Source of the DNA: Exiguobacterium marinum DSM 16307 | GTDB taxonomy: Bacteria; Bacillota; Bacilli; Exiguobacteriales; Exiguobacteriaceae | Assembly (NCBI RefSeq): GCF_000620845.1 | Contig: NZ_KK211189.1 | Location: forward strand, 2,710,372-2,774,371 | Direction: 5' to 3' | DNA: 64,000 nt | Part shown: positions 1 through 8,261 of the stretch, in pieces | How positions within the stretch are numbered: position 1 is the first letter of the stretch | How the letters are laid out: every line of letters starts with the position of its first letter | The notes under the pieces: generated by a model | Databases searched by the model: none | Told to the model about the DNA's origin: nothing | What the model saw: the letters and a program-made list of their open reading frames with translations, nothing else | Translations under genes and position numbers: made by a program

Positions 1-1314
1 CAAGAACGGTCGTCCTTGTTCCCGCTCTGCTAAAAGAAAAACGAAGATGCCAGGCGCATAAAGAATCATCGCAATCAAGACATATTCCAAACCTGATGCA
101 TAGAGTAACCAAGCCGCATACAACGAAGCGATACCGGAAATCATCATCATCCGCAATGATGTCGTCCGCTTCGCCTCGATCCACCCAAAAAGTGCTGAAA
201 ATAAATAGGGGACAAGCGCCGCGATACCGGCGATACTCGACAAGACGAGGTACGTCTGTTCCGAGAACAACGCGATGACTGTGACCACTTGGGTGAATAC
301 TTGGGTGATGAACAATGCGTTCACCGGTGTATCATTTTTATTCAATCGATTAAACACTTTCGGAAAAACACGATCTCTGCTCGCGACATAAGAAATTTCA
401 GTCGCCAAAATCGTCCACCCGAGTAACGCACCTGTCAACGAAACGAGTAGTCCGATGTTGATTAGCGTAGCGCCAAACGGTCCGACAACGGCCTCTAACA
501 CGTATGCCATTGAAGGCTCTGGTAATGCCGCAAGTTGCTCTTGTGTCATGACGCCAAAGGAGAAGATTGAAATCATCATATAAATCAACAACGTTCCAAT
601 CAAACCGATCACCGTCGCACGACCGACATCTTTTTTGTGACGTGCGCGCGATGACAACACGACCGCTCCCTCGATACCGACAAATGCCCAGAGTGTGACG
701 AGCATCGTCGACTTCACTTGTGGAAACACCTCCGCCCAAACAAACCCTGTTTCTCCCCAAAAGTCGACTTGGAACGTAGTAACCTGAAACGCGAACAGAA
801 TAAATACGATAAACAAGAAAATCGGCACGAGTTTCGCAATCGTTGTGACGATATTGAGAAGAGCTGCCTCACGCATCCCACGTGAGATGAGCCAAAACAA
901 ACCCCAAATCAGGACGACACTCATGAACAATCGGAACAGTCGGTGTTCTGCTGAGAATATAGGAAAAAAATAAGCCAATGTACTGAAAATCAATGTGATA
1001 TTGGCTACCGTCCCAATCCAAGCCGACATCCAGTACCCCCATCCGCTGTTGAATCCGACAAACTTCCCGAAACCTTCACGGGCATAGGCGTAAATTCCAC
1101 CTTCTAGCTCCGGCCGCGTGTTCGCTAAAAACTGAAACACAAATGCAAGCATAATCATGCCTACACCCGTAATTCCCCATCCAATTAAAACAGGACCTAC
1201 CCCGGCCCCTTGTGCCATAGCACCAGGGAGATTGAAGGCACCCCCTCCAATCATTGTCCCGACGACCATTGCCGCGAGACCGAAAAAGCCGATTCCGGCT
1301 GAATTTTGTTTCAA
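1..1314 (-). CDS. APC-family basic amino acid permease (arginine/ornithine antiporter-like), 3' end cut by the window
   Basis: Integral membrane amino acid transporter of the APC superfamily, closest in feel to the APA group (arginine/ornithine or polyamine antiporters of the ArcD type). The first 438 residues are visible; the C-terminus lies beyond base 1. The N-terminus has the family signature of TM1, a glycine-rich VVGTMIGGGAFNLPGAMA stretch at about residues 13-30, followed by repeated hydrophobic segments to about residue 430. The start is a TTG at 1312-1314, preceded by GGAGG at 1322-1326 with 7 bases of spacing; no better ATG is in frame. It is divergent from the peptide-binding lipoprotein gene, with a 35-bp dyad between them. 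The substrate is inferred only; arginine, ornithine, lysine or a polyamine are all possible. Confidence 0.8.
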   Translation of the reverse strand, partial: MKQNSAGIGFFGLAAMVVGTMIGGGAFNLPGAMAQGAGVGPVLIGWGITGVGMIMLAFVFQFLANTRPELEGGIYAYAREGFGKFVGFNSGWGYWMSAWIGTVANITLIFSTLAYFFPIFSAEHRLFRLFMSVVLIWGLFWLISRGMREAALLNIVTTIAKLVPIFLFIVFILFAFQVTTFQVDFWGETGFVWAEVFPQVKSTMLVTLWAFVGIEGAVVLSSRARHKKDVGRATVIGLIGTLLIYMMISIFSFGVMTQEQLAALPEPSMAYVLEAVVGPFGATLINIGLLVSLTGALLGWTILATEISYVASRDRVFPKVFNRLNKNDTPVNALFITQVFTQVVTVIALFSEQTYLVLSSIAGIAALVPYLFSALFGWIEAKRTTSLRMMMISGIASLYAAWLLYASGLEYVLIAMILYAPGIFVFLLAEREQGRPFL

Positions 1315-1344
1315 GTTAACGCCTCCACTATCACTCTAAACCTT

Positions 1345-1379
1345 CGAATAACTATACATATATACTGTATAATCATTCG
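1345..1379. promoter_or_regulatory. 35-bp dyad upstream of the permease gene, candidate operator
   Basis: Two 13-base arms, CGAATAACTATAC (1345-1357) and GTATAATCATTCG (1367-1379), are inverted repeats matching at 11 of 13 positions around a 9-base AT centre. The dyad sits 31 bases upstream of the permease start and contains TATA-like elements on both strands, so it probably overlaps the permease promoter. The cognate regulator is not known. Confidence 0.45.
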
Positions 1380-1465
1380 GAGTTTTGTTTATTGTACTTC
1401 CTGAAAGGATTGAAGGATAGACATTCTAAATAAGTTTATATTTTCGAATAATTTGCAAAATTCCA

Positions 1466-1494
1466 TTGCATATTTATCTCATATGTAGTTTAAT
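1466..1494 (+). promoter_or_regulatory. Predicted sigma-A promoter of the peptide-binding lipoprotein gene
   Basis: TTGCAT (1466-1471), a 17-base spacer and TTTAAT (1489-1494), 43 bases before the ATG at 1538. Prediction by eye only. Confidence 0.4.
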
Positions 1495-1537
1495 TACAAC
1501 ATATTCTAAATTATCAGAATTTTCGGGAGGTTGTATA

Positions 1538-3163
1538 ATGCGTAACAAAAAATGGTTAGCGTTATCGGGGGTCGCATTATTGGCGACGGCTGCTTGTAGC
1601 ACAGGAGATGACTCATCAAGTTCAGAAGGTTCATCTTCGAGCGATTCGAAAAAAGAAATCACAATGGTATCGGCGACGGACTTGCCGCAGCTCGATCCGA
1701 CACTCACAACAGACTCGACATCGATCATCGTGACAAACAACGTGTTCGAAGGATTGTATCGTCTAGATGAGAACAACCAACCGACACCAGGGATTGCTGA
1801 AGATGTGGAAGTATCAGAGGATGGTCTTACATACACGTTCAAACTACGTGACGCTAACTGGTCAGACGGTTCTCCCATTACAGCTGAGGATTTTGTCTAC
1901 TCTTGGAAGCGTGCACTCAACCCTGAAACAGGTGCCGAGTATGCATATATTCTTCAAGACTTAAAAAATGCGAACAAAATTCTTGCAGGCGAAGCATCAC
2001 TTGACGACCTCGGTGCGAAAGCAGTCGACGAGAAGACGCTTGAGGTGCAATTGGAAGCGCCAGCTCCGTATTTCTTAGGATTGACCGGCTTCCCTACGTA
2101 TATGCCGCAAAAACAAGAGTTCGTCGAAGAGCAGGGCGAAAAATTCGCGATGACAGTCGACCAAACGCTTTATAACGGTCCTTACGTCTTGAGTGAGTGG
2201 CAAGACAATGCCGGTTGGGTCTATAAGAAAAACCCAGAGTATTGGGATGCAGAAAATGTGAAGATGGATACCATCAACGTCAAGGTCGTAAAAGACGTGT
2301 CAACAGGTGTCAACTTGTTCGAGTCAGGCGAAGCGGACTACACGCTCCTTTCATCTGAGTTCGTTCCTCAATTTGAGGATAGCGACGAATTCAAGACACG
2401 TGCTGATGCTCGAATCAACTTCCTTCGCTTCAATCAAAAAAATGAGTATCTTCAAAACGTCAACATTCGTGAAGCACTTGCGAAAGGGTTCGACAAGCAG
2501 AGTGTGACGGATGTTATCTTAACGGACGGTTCAGAACCAGCGAACTTTATCGTGGCGAAAGACTTCACGTTCACAGAAGACGGTGCTGACTTCCGGGAGA
2601 AACATCCAGATCTCCTCAGCTATAACGTGGATGAAGCAAAAGCAGCTTGGGAGAAAGGATTACAGGAACTTGGAGTCGAAACGATTGAACTCGAATTCCT
2701 CTCACGTGATGAGGAAGCGTTCAAGAAAGTCAACGAATTCATCAAAGGTGAGCTCGAGAAAAACTTGCCTGGTTTGACACTCAATATTAAACAACAACCG
2801 TTTAAAAACTTCCTTGATCTCGAAGGAAAAGGCGAATATGATGTCTCTGCCGCTGGTTGGGGCCCTGATTATCAGGATCCGATGACATACCTCGACATGT
2901 GGGTCACAGATGGTCCATTTAACCGTATGGAGTACTCAAACGACGAGTATGATCAGTTGGTTCAATCAGCGAAAAAAGAAGCTGATCAGATGAAGCGTTG
3001 GGAATCAATGCAAGAAGCTGAACGCATCCTTCTCGAAGAAGACTATGCCATCGCTCCGATTTATCAAAAAGGTGAGGCATACTTAGAACGCTCAAACATC
3101 GAAAACATGTACCGCCACCCGTTCGGTGCCGATGCAAGTTTCAAATGGCTTGACGTCAAATAA
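1538..3163 (+). CDS. Oligopeptide ABC transporter substrate-binding lipoprotein (OppA-like)
   Basis: Extracellular solute-binding protein (SBP_bac_5 family) that captures peptides for an ABC importer; anchored to the membrane through a lipid. The 541-residue product begins with a lipoprotein signal peptide ending LLATAAC, so Cys20 would be the lipidated residue. A Ser/Gly/Asp-rich linker follows (about 21-45), then the two-lobed binding fold with the DPT and NVFEGLYR motifs typical of OppA/DppA near residues 60-80. The ATG at 1538 is chosen over an in-frame start further upstream because GGGAGG lies at 1525-1530 and because it gives the signal peptide directly. No permease or ATPase genes accompany it, so it is an orphan binding protein serving a transporter encoded elsewhere. 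Followed by its own terminator. Confidence 0.9.
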   Translation: MRNKKWLALSGVALLATAACSTGDDSSSSEGSSSSDSKKEITMVSATDLPQLDPTLTTDSTSIIVTNNVFEGLYRLDENNQPTPGIAEDVEVSEDGLTYTFKLRDANWSDGSPITAEDFVYSWKRALNPETGAEYAYILQDLKNANKILAGEASLDDLGAKAVDEKTLEVQLEAPAPYFLGLTGFPTYMPQKQEFVEEQGEKFAMTVDQTLYNGPYVLSEWQDNAGWVYKKNPEYWDAENVKMDTINVKVVKDVSTGVNLFESGEADYTLLSSEFVPQFEDSDEFKTRADARINFLRFNQKNEYLQNVNIREALAKGFDKQSVTDVILTDGSEPANFIVAKDFTFTEDGADFREKHPDLLSYNVDEAKAAWEKGLQELGVETIELEFLSRDEEAFKKVNEFIKGELEKNLPGLTLNIKQQPFKNFLDLEGKGEYDVSAAGWGPDYQDPMTYLDMWVTDGPFNRMEYSNDEYDQLVQSAKKEADQMKRWESMQEAERILLEEDYAIAPIYQKGEAYLERSNIENMYRHPFGADASFKWLDVK

Positions 3164-3170
3164 TGAGTGT

Positions 3171-3207
3171 AACCTCTCTGATTCCTACGTGGATTAGGGA
3201 GGTTTTT
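3171..3207 (+). terminator. Intrinsic terminator of the peptide-binding protein gene
   Basis: Arms 3171-3185 and 3191-3204 pair with one mismatch and one bulge around a 5-base loop, followed by a T run (3203-3207). The stretch from here to 3403 holds no gene I can support. Confidence 0.75.
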
Positions 3208-3403
3208 CTGTATTAAATATTTTTTGGAGTCGATGATAAGAACATTGTATTGTTTTTTGACATCCCCCATTCCGGTTACTCGAAATACCATGGTTCTCTT
3301 TCCATCTGACCTCACTTCGACACCCATCTCTTTACATCATCACAGTTGTTTTTTGGTTCGTACACTGCTCGACAGTCTTATTCGCATGTTGAAGGTAACA
3401 CAA

Positions 3404-3438
3404 AAAATGACTTCCATCGGTGAGATGGAAGTCATTTT
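3404..3438 (-). terminator. Intrinsic terminator after the NhaC-type transporter gene
   Basis: Perfect 15-bp stem (3404-3418 with 3424-3438) and a 5-base loop. The A-rich left flank reads as a U tract on the minus strand; the T-rich right flank could let it work on the plus strand too. Confidence 0.85.
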
Positions 3439-3445
3439 CAAGCTA

Positions 3446-5038
3446 TTATGCTTCACGCTTTGCGCGAAGTTCAGCAGGTACTTTCCCGCGTTTTGAAATC
3501 ACTTGTGCGATTCCAACCAATACGATGAACGAAATCAGTGCAGCGAAGAAACCAATCCAGATTGACCCTGAAATCCCGAGCACTAAGTATCCGATTGCGG
3601 ACACAGTCGCTGCGAGAATTGCATATGGCAATTGCGTCAACACGTGATCAATATGGTGTGATCCAGCGCCTGTTGAGCTGAGAATCGTTGTATCGGAGAT
3701 TGGTGAGCAGTGGTCGCCGAACACCGCACCGGCCAACACAGCAGCAAGGGACGCAAGGAGAAGTTCTGGCTCAACCGCCATGATCAAGTCAGCTCCAATC
3801 GGAAGCATCAAACCAAACGTTCCCCAGCTCGTCCCTGTAGAGAACGCCATGAGACCGGCAATCAAGAAGAGAAGGAGCGGCAAGTAAGAAGCGGCAATCG
3901 TATCCGTCACGAAACTTGCCAAATATTCACCTGTCTGCATATCACTGATGACCGCAATGATTGTCCAAGCGAATAACAGAATAAGGACAGCTGGCCACAT
4001 CGCGCGAACACCTTCTCGTACCGCCTTCCCATAGTCACGTCCAGGAATTTTACGTCCGACGAGAAGAAGAAGTGCGACAATTAAACTAATGACGACACCG
4101 GCTACGAGCGAACGTGTCACGTCTGTCGATTCGAATGCGCCAATCAACGAAAAGTCTTGCCCGTCTGCCGCGAGTGCTTGGCCTCCTGTGTACAGCATGG
4201 CTGATACCGTCGCAATGATGAGCGTGATAATCGGAACGATCAAATCACGTACTTTTCCACCTTCGTGCTCATGTAAGTCTTCACTCATTCCCATTGGTTT
4301 CCCTTTTGCGGAATCGTACAATTCGCCTTGGAGGGCACGAAGTTCATGCGTGCGCATCGGTCCGATTGCAAGTCCAGTAAATGCTACATAAGCTGTCAAC
4401 AAAAGTGCAAAGATTGCATAGAAGTTCATTGGAATGATTTGAATGAACGCTGAAAAAGATGAGTAGCTGTCAATCGAGTATTTCGTTAAAATCCCCGCGA
4501 TGATGGCGATGATATATGCGCCCCAACTCGAAAGTGGACTGATGACACAGACAGGTGCTGCCGTTGAGTCAATCGTATAGGCCAGTTTTGCACGTGAGAT
4601 GTTTTTTCGATCCGTAAGTGGACGACTGATGTTACCAACCGCTAAGCTGTTGAAGTAGTCATCGATAAAGATCAAAATACCAAGTCCGAACGACACGAGA
4701 CGTGCACCGCGCGCTGTCTTGACGTTCGCCGCAGCCCATTCACCGAATGCACGTGCCCCACCTGATGTCTGAATAATCGACGATAAAATACCGAGAAGGA
4801 GCAAGAACGCAATCAACAAGACGTTCCATTCATTGATTGCTCCGTCCGACCAAAATAGAGCAATGATGTTCGACCACAAGTATTGAATCGAATCGAGCAG
4901 ATTAAAATTGTGCAGTAGTAATATCCCTGCGATAATCCCGGCACCGAGCGACGGGATGACCTTTCTTGTTGTAATCGCCATAATAATTGCAAGTAATGCC
5001 GGTACGAGCGAGAGTACCGAAGTTGAATAATCTACCAT
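3446..5038 (-). CDS. lysW: NhaC-superfamily transporter under a lysine riboswitch; predicted lysine transporter LysW
   Basis: A 530-residue polytopic membrane protein of the Na+/H+ antiporter NhaC family, with about a dozen hydrophobic segments. Residues around 125-175 contain the conserved FIDDYFNSLAVG and DSTAAPVCVISPLSSWGAY motifs of the family. Sequence alone would give Na+/H+ antiporter. However, the gene is preceded by a complete L-box aptamer and terminator, and NhaC-superfamily members under lysine riboswitches were predicted to be lysine transporters (LysW) in earlier comparative genomics. The OFF logic of the riboswitch (expression when lysine is scarce) favours uptake. Start ATG at 5036-5038 follows GGAGG with about 8 bases of spacing. 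It is monocistronic, closed by the hairpin at 3404-3438. The direction and substrate of transport are inferences. Confidence 0.8.
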   Translation of the reverse strand: MVDYSTSVLSLVPALLAIIMAITTRKVIPSLGAGIIAGILLLHNFNLLDSIQYLWSNIIALFWSDGAINEWNVLLIAFLLLLGILSSIIQTSGGARAFGEWAAANVKTARGARLVSFGLGILIFIDDYFNSLAVGNISRPLTDRKNISRAKLAYTIDSTAAPVCVISPLSSWGAYIIAIIAGILTKYSIDSYSSFSAFIQIIPMNFYAIFALLLTAYVAFTGLAIGPMRTHELRALQGELYDSAKGKPMGMSEDLHEHEGGKVRDLIVPIITLIIATVSAMLYTGGQALAADGQDFSLIGAFESTDVTRSLVAGVVISLIVALLLLVGRKIPGRDYGKAVREGVRAMWPAVLILLFAWTIIAVISDMQTGEYLASFVTDTIAASYLPLLLFLIAGLMAFSTGTSWGTFGLMLPIGADLIMAVEPELLLASLAAVLAGAVFGDHCSPISDTTILSSTGAGSHHIDHVLTQLPYAILAATVSAIGYLVLGISGSIWIGFFAALISFIVLVGIAQVISKRGKVPAELRAKREA

Positions 5039-5082
5039 TCTAAATTCCTCCTTTTTGATTAGGATGAGGCCCCCCTATGCTT

Positions 5083-5130
5083 AAAAAAACGCAAAGCGAG
5101 GGCATCGGCAACAAAGCCGACACCCTCGCT
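5083..5130 (-). terminator. Riboswitch-controlled intrinsic terminator before lysW
   Basis: A long stem formed by 5095-5110 and 5115-5130 with a short loop, followed on the minus strand by a U tract (5083-5089). It lies between the L-box aptamer and the start codon, as expected for lysine-dependent premature termination. Confidence 0.85.
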
Positions 5131-5160
5131 GGATGTTCCGTCTTTCTTAGCCGACTTGGA

Positions 5161-5321
5161 GCGCTCCATACGTATAATATGTATGGCAGTCCGACGGGTA
5201 TTTCCCGTCAGCCCAGCACAACCACACAGACATGGTGTTGCACTTCGGCGATCCTGCCTTTTTGTAGTCCTCATCGTTGTCATCCTCCGACTACTTACTC
5301 ATCAGCATCGCACCTCTACCT
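5161..5321 (-). promoter_or_regulatory. Lysine riboswitch (L-box) aptamer upstream of the NhaC-type transporter
   Basis: Read on the minus strand, the leader has the L-box core in the right order: GTAGAGGTGCGA near the 5' end, AGTA about 15 bases later, GATCGCCGAAGTG in the middle, a GCTGGGC element, an ACTGCC element and a closing TGGAGCGC. These match the conserved blocks of the B. subtilis lysC leader. The outermost helix P1 pairs less well than in the second copy at 17192-17362, so the exact ends are approximate. With the downstream terminator this should switch the gene off at high lysine. Confidence 0.88.
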
Positions 5322-5359
5322 CATCGATAGCACGAATATTCATTTAAAGTTACGTCTAA

Positions 5360-5387
5360 ATTATCACAGGTTGATGTCACATATCAA
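5360..5387 (-). promoter_or_regulatory. Predicted promoter of the lysW leader
   Basis: Minus strand TTGATA (5382-5387), 16-base spacer, GATAAT (5360-5365), about 40 bases upstream of the aptamer. It overlaps the last codons of the preceding small gene. Confidence 0.5.
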
Positions 5388-5668
5388 TAGTTTTTTTCAT
5401 CACGAATGATTCGTTTCAAGACCGCAAGCGCTTCTTGGTCATTTGACTCTACTGCTTTAAAGAAATCGTTGAAGAAGTGATACAACACGAACCGGTCAGG
5501 ATGAGACTTCGTCTGTTCCTTGATCGTAGAAAAAATCAGTCGTCGCAAACGACGTTTCGTTTGCGTTTCTTCCGGTAATTCTTCACATCGGTCCTTGAAA
5601 GCACGATATACAGAATTGATCAATTCCTCATGTTCATCATACGACCGATTATAGGCAACTTGTTCCAT
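5384..5668 (-). CDS. Small conserved-looking protein of unknown function, 94 residues
   Basis: I do not recognise the family. The product is charged and predicted helical, without signal peptide or membrane segment; a basic KRRLRRL patch lies at about residues 39-45 and an aromatic HFFNDFF stretch at about 64-70. The ATG at 5668 is chosen over an in-frame TTG 21 bases upstream because GGGGGG precedes the ATG by 9 bases and the TTG lacks a ribosome site. It has its own promoter (TTGAAT, 17 bases, TATAGT). The gene runs in the same direction as lysW, and its 3' end overlaps the lysW promoter, so some read-through into the lysine leader is possible. A soluble adaptor or regulatory role is a guess. 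Confidence 0.65.
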   Translation of the reverse strand: MEQVAYNRSYDEHEELINSVYRAFKDRCEELPEETQTKRRLRRLIFSTIKEQTKSHPDRFVLYHFFNDFFKAVESNDQEALAVLKRIIRDEKNY

Positions 5669-5714
5669 CTGTAATATCCCCCCTTTCAATGTTGACCCGA
5701 TGAAACTTGACGTA

Positions 5715-5743
5715 ACTATACCAACTTACTGTCAGGCATTCAA
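5715..5743 (-). promoter_or_regulatory. Predicted sigma-A promoter of the 94-residue protein gene
   Basis: Minus strand TTGAAT (5738-5743), 17-base spacer, TATAGT (5715-5720), 47 bases upstream of the ATG at 5668. Confidence 0.6.
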
Positions 5744-5786
5744 TCGTTATCGACCGTTCTTAACAAAAATCATACGTTAGACCGAG

Positions 5787-7496
5787 TCAAGACTTGATAA
5801 ATGAGAAAGTGGTCACGTCGAACAACCCCATATCGGTCAATTTCAAATCAGGTATGACCGGTAAAGCGAGGAATGACATTGTCAAATACGGATTGAAATG
5901 GCGGTGTGCCCCAACAATATCGAGTGCATCATTCAACTGTTCCAAAATGTCCGCCACTTCTCGGTATGGACGTTTCGTCATGAGGCCTCCGATTTCAAGT
6001 GGAAGCACGGCGAGCACTTTCCCTTCCGATACAGCCACGACTCCACCACCTACTTTTTCAAGCGTTTGAGCTGCGAGCAACATATCTTCCGGGCTGACTC
6101 CAGCAATGACCAAGTTATGACTGTCATGGGCTACAGTAGCCGCAAGCGCTCCTCGTTTTAACCCGAATCCCGTGACCGGAGCAAGCGCCATGTGCCCTGT
6201 TCCGTGATGGCGTTCGATCACAGCGAGCGTTGCGATATCTTGTGATAAATCCGCTCCTGAAGAATCCGGTTGGAATGAAAGGCGCTGTCGTTTCGTCAAT
6301 AAGCTGTTCGGCAGCACTTGAATGACATCGACCGCTTCCTCACTTGGCTCGAGTCGGAATGAATCGACTGTCAGCTCAGGTAACGCAAGTTCACCTTTCA
6401 TGGGTTTCGGTACTTCTATCCCTTCAGCATCAAATGTTGCATTCCCTTGTTCGGCGACGAGCGTACCGTTGACATAGACTTGTTCAATTTTTACCGATTC
6501 GACGTCTGACAAGATAACGAAGTTTGCTTTCTTACCAGGTGCGATCGCCCCGACCTCTTTCAATCCATAGGCCTCTGCAGCATGCAGACTTGCGATCGCA
6601 TAAGCCGTTTCCGGCTTGACGCCTTGCTTGATGGCGGTACGGATGTTGTAGTCGATCCCACCTTCCGCGACCAAGTCATCTAAGTGCTTATCGTCCGTAC
6701 AGAAAAGGAAGCGATGGGCGTTGCTTTCTGTCACGGCTAGACTGACCTTTTCCACGTTTCGAGCAACTGAGCCCTCACGAATCTGAACGTAAAAGCCGCG
6801 CCGTACCCGTTCCATCGCCTCTTCAGCAGTTGTACATTCATGGTCTGTCATGATTCCAGCAGAGCGATAGACGTTCAATTGGTCAGGATTTAGACCCGAA
6901 GCATGTCCGTCGACCACTTTACCCGCTTGCTCCGTCTGCGCAATCTTTTGAAGCATGTCTTCACTTCCCGCTTCAACCGATGGATAGTCCATGACTTCAC
7001 CTAAGCCATGCACCCCTGGGTCCCCTAAAAATGGAGCCAAGTCTTCAGCATACAGTTTTGCACCCGCATGTTCAAACGGTGTCGCCGGTACACAGCTCGG
7101 GAGCATCATCCGAACATCGAGTGGAAGACCTTTTGCATCTGCTAACATATATTCAATTCCGAGCGCTCCGTTCACGTTCGCAATTTCGTGCGGGTCGGCA
7201 ATCACTGTCGTGACGCCTAGTGGCAAGACGGCTTTTGCAAACTCATGTGGCGGGACCATCGATGACTCGATATGGACGTGTGAGTCGATAAAGGATGGTG
7301 CGAGTGTCCATGCCGGGTCGTGGTATTCGACTTCCCCCTCATATCCGTCCCCAATTGCTACGATATACCCTGCATCGATGGCGACGTCTGTACGAATCGT
7401 TTCACGACTGTACACGTCAATCACAGCGACGTCTTTAAAGACGACGGCCGCTTTCTTTTTCTTTGCGGCGATGTCAATCAAATGTTGTTTCTCCAT
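5787..7496 (-). CDS. adeC: Adenine deaminase
   Basis: Cytoplasmic amidohydrolase that converts adenine to hypoxanthine and ammonia, feeding salvage into the IMP/GMP branch. The 569-residue length matches bacterial AdeC (about 570-580). The metal-binding HVHIESSM motif is at residues 73-80, followed by ADPHEIANV (about 100), DGHASGL (about 195), DHECTTAEEA and CTDDKHLDDL (about 265-275); all positions expected for the active site are present. The C-terminal adenine-deaminase domain contains GHMALAP and ends near LPVIPDLKLTDMGLFDV. It has its own promoter and is not part of an operon. A second, motif-degenerate paralogue (yerA) lies at 43632-45374; this copy is the one expected to be the true enzyme. 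Confidence 0.95.
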   Translation of the reverse strand: MEKQHLIDIAAKKKKAAVVFKDVAVIDVYSRETIRTDVAIDAGYIVAIGDGYEGEVEYHDPAWTLAPSFIDSHVHIESSMVPPHEFAKAVLPLGVTTVIADPHEIANVNGALGIEYMLADAKGLPLDVRMMLPSCVPATPFEHAGAKLYAEDLAPFLGDPGVHGLGEVMDYPSVEAGSEDMLQKIAQTEQAGKVVDGHASGLNPDQLNVYRSAGIMTDHECTTAEEAMERVRRGFYVQIREGSVARNVEKVSLAVTESNAHRFLFCTDDKHLDDLVAEGGIDYNIRTAIKQGVKPETAYAIASLHAAEAYGLKEVGAIAPGKKANFVILSDVESVKIEQVYVNGTLVAEQGNATFDAEGIEVPKPMKGELALPELTVDSFRLEPSEEAVDVIQVLPNSLLTKRQRLSFQPDSSGADLSQDIATLAVIERHHGTGHMALAPVTGFGLKRGALAATVAHDSHNLVIAGVSPEDMLLAAQTLEKVGGGVVAVSEGKVLAVLPLEIGGLMTKRPYREVADILEQLNDALDIVGAHRHFNPYLTMSFLALPVIPDLKLTDMGLFDVTTFSFIKS

Positions 7497-7528
7497 CTCT
7501 CGTTCTCCTTATTCCACGTATTTTAACT

Positions 7529-7558
7529 ATCTTACCAAGAATATTCTTTTCGTTGCAA
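7529..7558 (-). promoter_or_regulatory. adeC promoter with a palindrome in the spacer
   Basis: Minus strand TTGCAA (7553-7558), 18-base spacer, TAAGAT (7529-7534). The spacer holds the perfect 12-base palindrome AAGAATATTCTT (7537-7548), a candidate operator. Confidence 0.5.
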
Positions 7559-7615
7559 TTTCTTTTTCAAGTTGTGCGACAATGATAACATATTTATCTG
7601 AAAGGGGTTACAAAG

Positions 7616-8152
7616 ATGCAATATAAATTAGAAAAACTGATACCTCAAGTCGATCCGACGGCTTATGTTGCACCGGGAGCACATGTGATTGGTGACGTGA
7701 CGATTGGGGCTCACTCGGGAGTCTGGTTCAATACCGTCATTCGAGGAGACGAAGGGCCTATTCAAATCGGTTCTTACGTCAACATCCAGGATGGTTCGAT
7801 GATCCATCAATATGAAGGTTCACCGACTATCATCCATGACCGTGTCTCAATCGGTCATATGGCGATGATTCACGGTTGTGAGATCGAAGAAAATTGCCTA
7901 ATCGGTATGCATGCCACCGTACTCGACGGAGCGAAGGTCGGAAAAGGATCGTTCGTTGCAGCCGGTGCGCTCGTCACGCCGAACATGCAAATTCCTGAAG
8001 GGGTGATGGTGATGGGTGTTCCCGCAAAAGTCGTCCGTCCGTTGAACGATGAAGACCGTTTTATTATGGAAAGAACGGTAAAGAAGTATGCGAAACGCGC
8101 TGAACAATATAAACAGTCGTGTATCCCACTATGTGAGACACCTAATTCATGA
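7616..8152 (+). CDS. Gamma-class carbonic anhydrase family protein (hexapeptide repeat)
   Basis: A 178-residue left-handed beta-helix protein of the gamma-carbonic anhydrase/YrdA-PaaY group. Imperfect hexapeptide repeats run from about residue 15 to 135. The three zinc-binding histidines are visible as His64 (in MIHQY) and His81 and His86 (in IGHMAMIHG), so a metal site is likely intact. A C-terminal helix (about 140-170) completes the fold. The start ATG at 7616 follows GAAAGGGG with 7 bases spacing. Many bacterial members lack measurable carbonic anhydrase activity or act as acyl thioesterase-like proteins, so the reaction is a family-level inference. It is divergent from adeC. Its stop codon overlaps the first base pairs of a catabolite-response element serving the next transcript. 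Confidence 0.88.
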   Translation: MQYKLEKLIPQVDPTAYVAPGAHVIGDVTIGAHSGVWFNTVIRGDEGPIQIGSYVNIQDGSMIHQYEGSPTIIHDRVSIGHMAMIHGCEIEENCLIGMHATVLDGAKVGKGSFVAAGALVTPNMQIPEGVMVMGVPAKVVRPLNDEDRFIMERTVKKYAKRAEQYKQSCIPLCETPNS

Positions 8153-8163
8153 AAGCGTTTACA
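8150..8163 (+). promoter_or_regulatory. Catabolite-responsive element (cre), copy 1
   Basis: TGAAAGCGTTTACA fits the CcpA consensus exactly. It overlaps the stop codon of the carbonic anhydrase gene and lies about 110 bases before the next start codon, upstream of the presumed promoter. Confidence 0.7.
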
Positions 8164-8175
8164 AGATTCATAAAA

Positions 8176-8188
8176 TGTTAACGTTTCT
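8176..8188 (+). promoter_or_regulatory. cre-like element, copy 2
   Basis: TGTTAACGTTTCT resembles a cre with a mismatch at the final conserved A. Its centre is 26 bases from copy 1, about two and a half helical turns. Confidence 0.4.
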
Positions 8189-8214
8189 CTCGAATTTTCT
8201 ACATAGTTCCTTTG

Positions 8215-8220
8215 TATACT
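8215..8220 (+). promoter_or_regulatory. Probable -10 box of the small-ORF transcript
   Basis: TATACT at 8215-8220, 42 bases before the ATG at 8262. No good -35 box is present at 16-18 bases, consistent with an activator-dependent promoter. Confidence 0.4.
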
Positions 8221-8261
8221 GAAGTTGTAGCCAAGCTGACGTATTGAAAGGAGCCCACTCT

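Noticed and set aside
3224..3496. Open frame of about 90 codons on the plus strand with a weak ribosome site
   Set aside because: It runs through the 3404-3438 terminator and into the opposite strand of the transporter gene; composition is not protein-like.
6991..7626. Long plus-strand frame of 211 codons opposite adeC
   Set aside because: Antisense shadow of a clear enzyme gene, with no ribosome site and low-complexity Ser/Thr content caused by codon bias.
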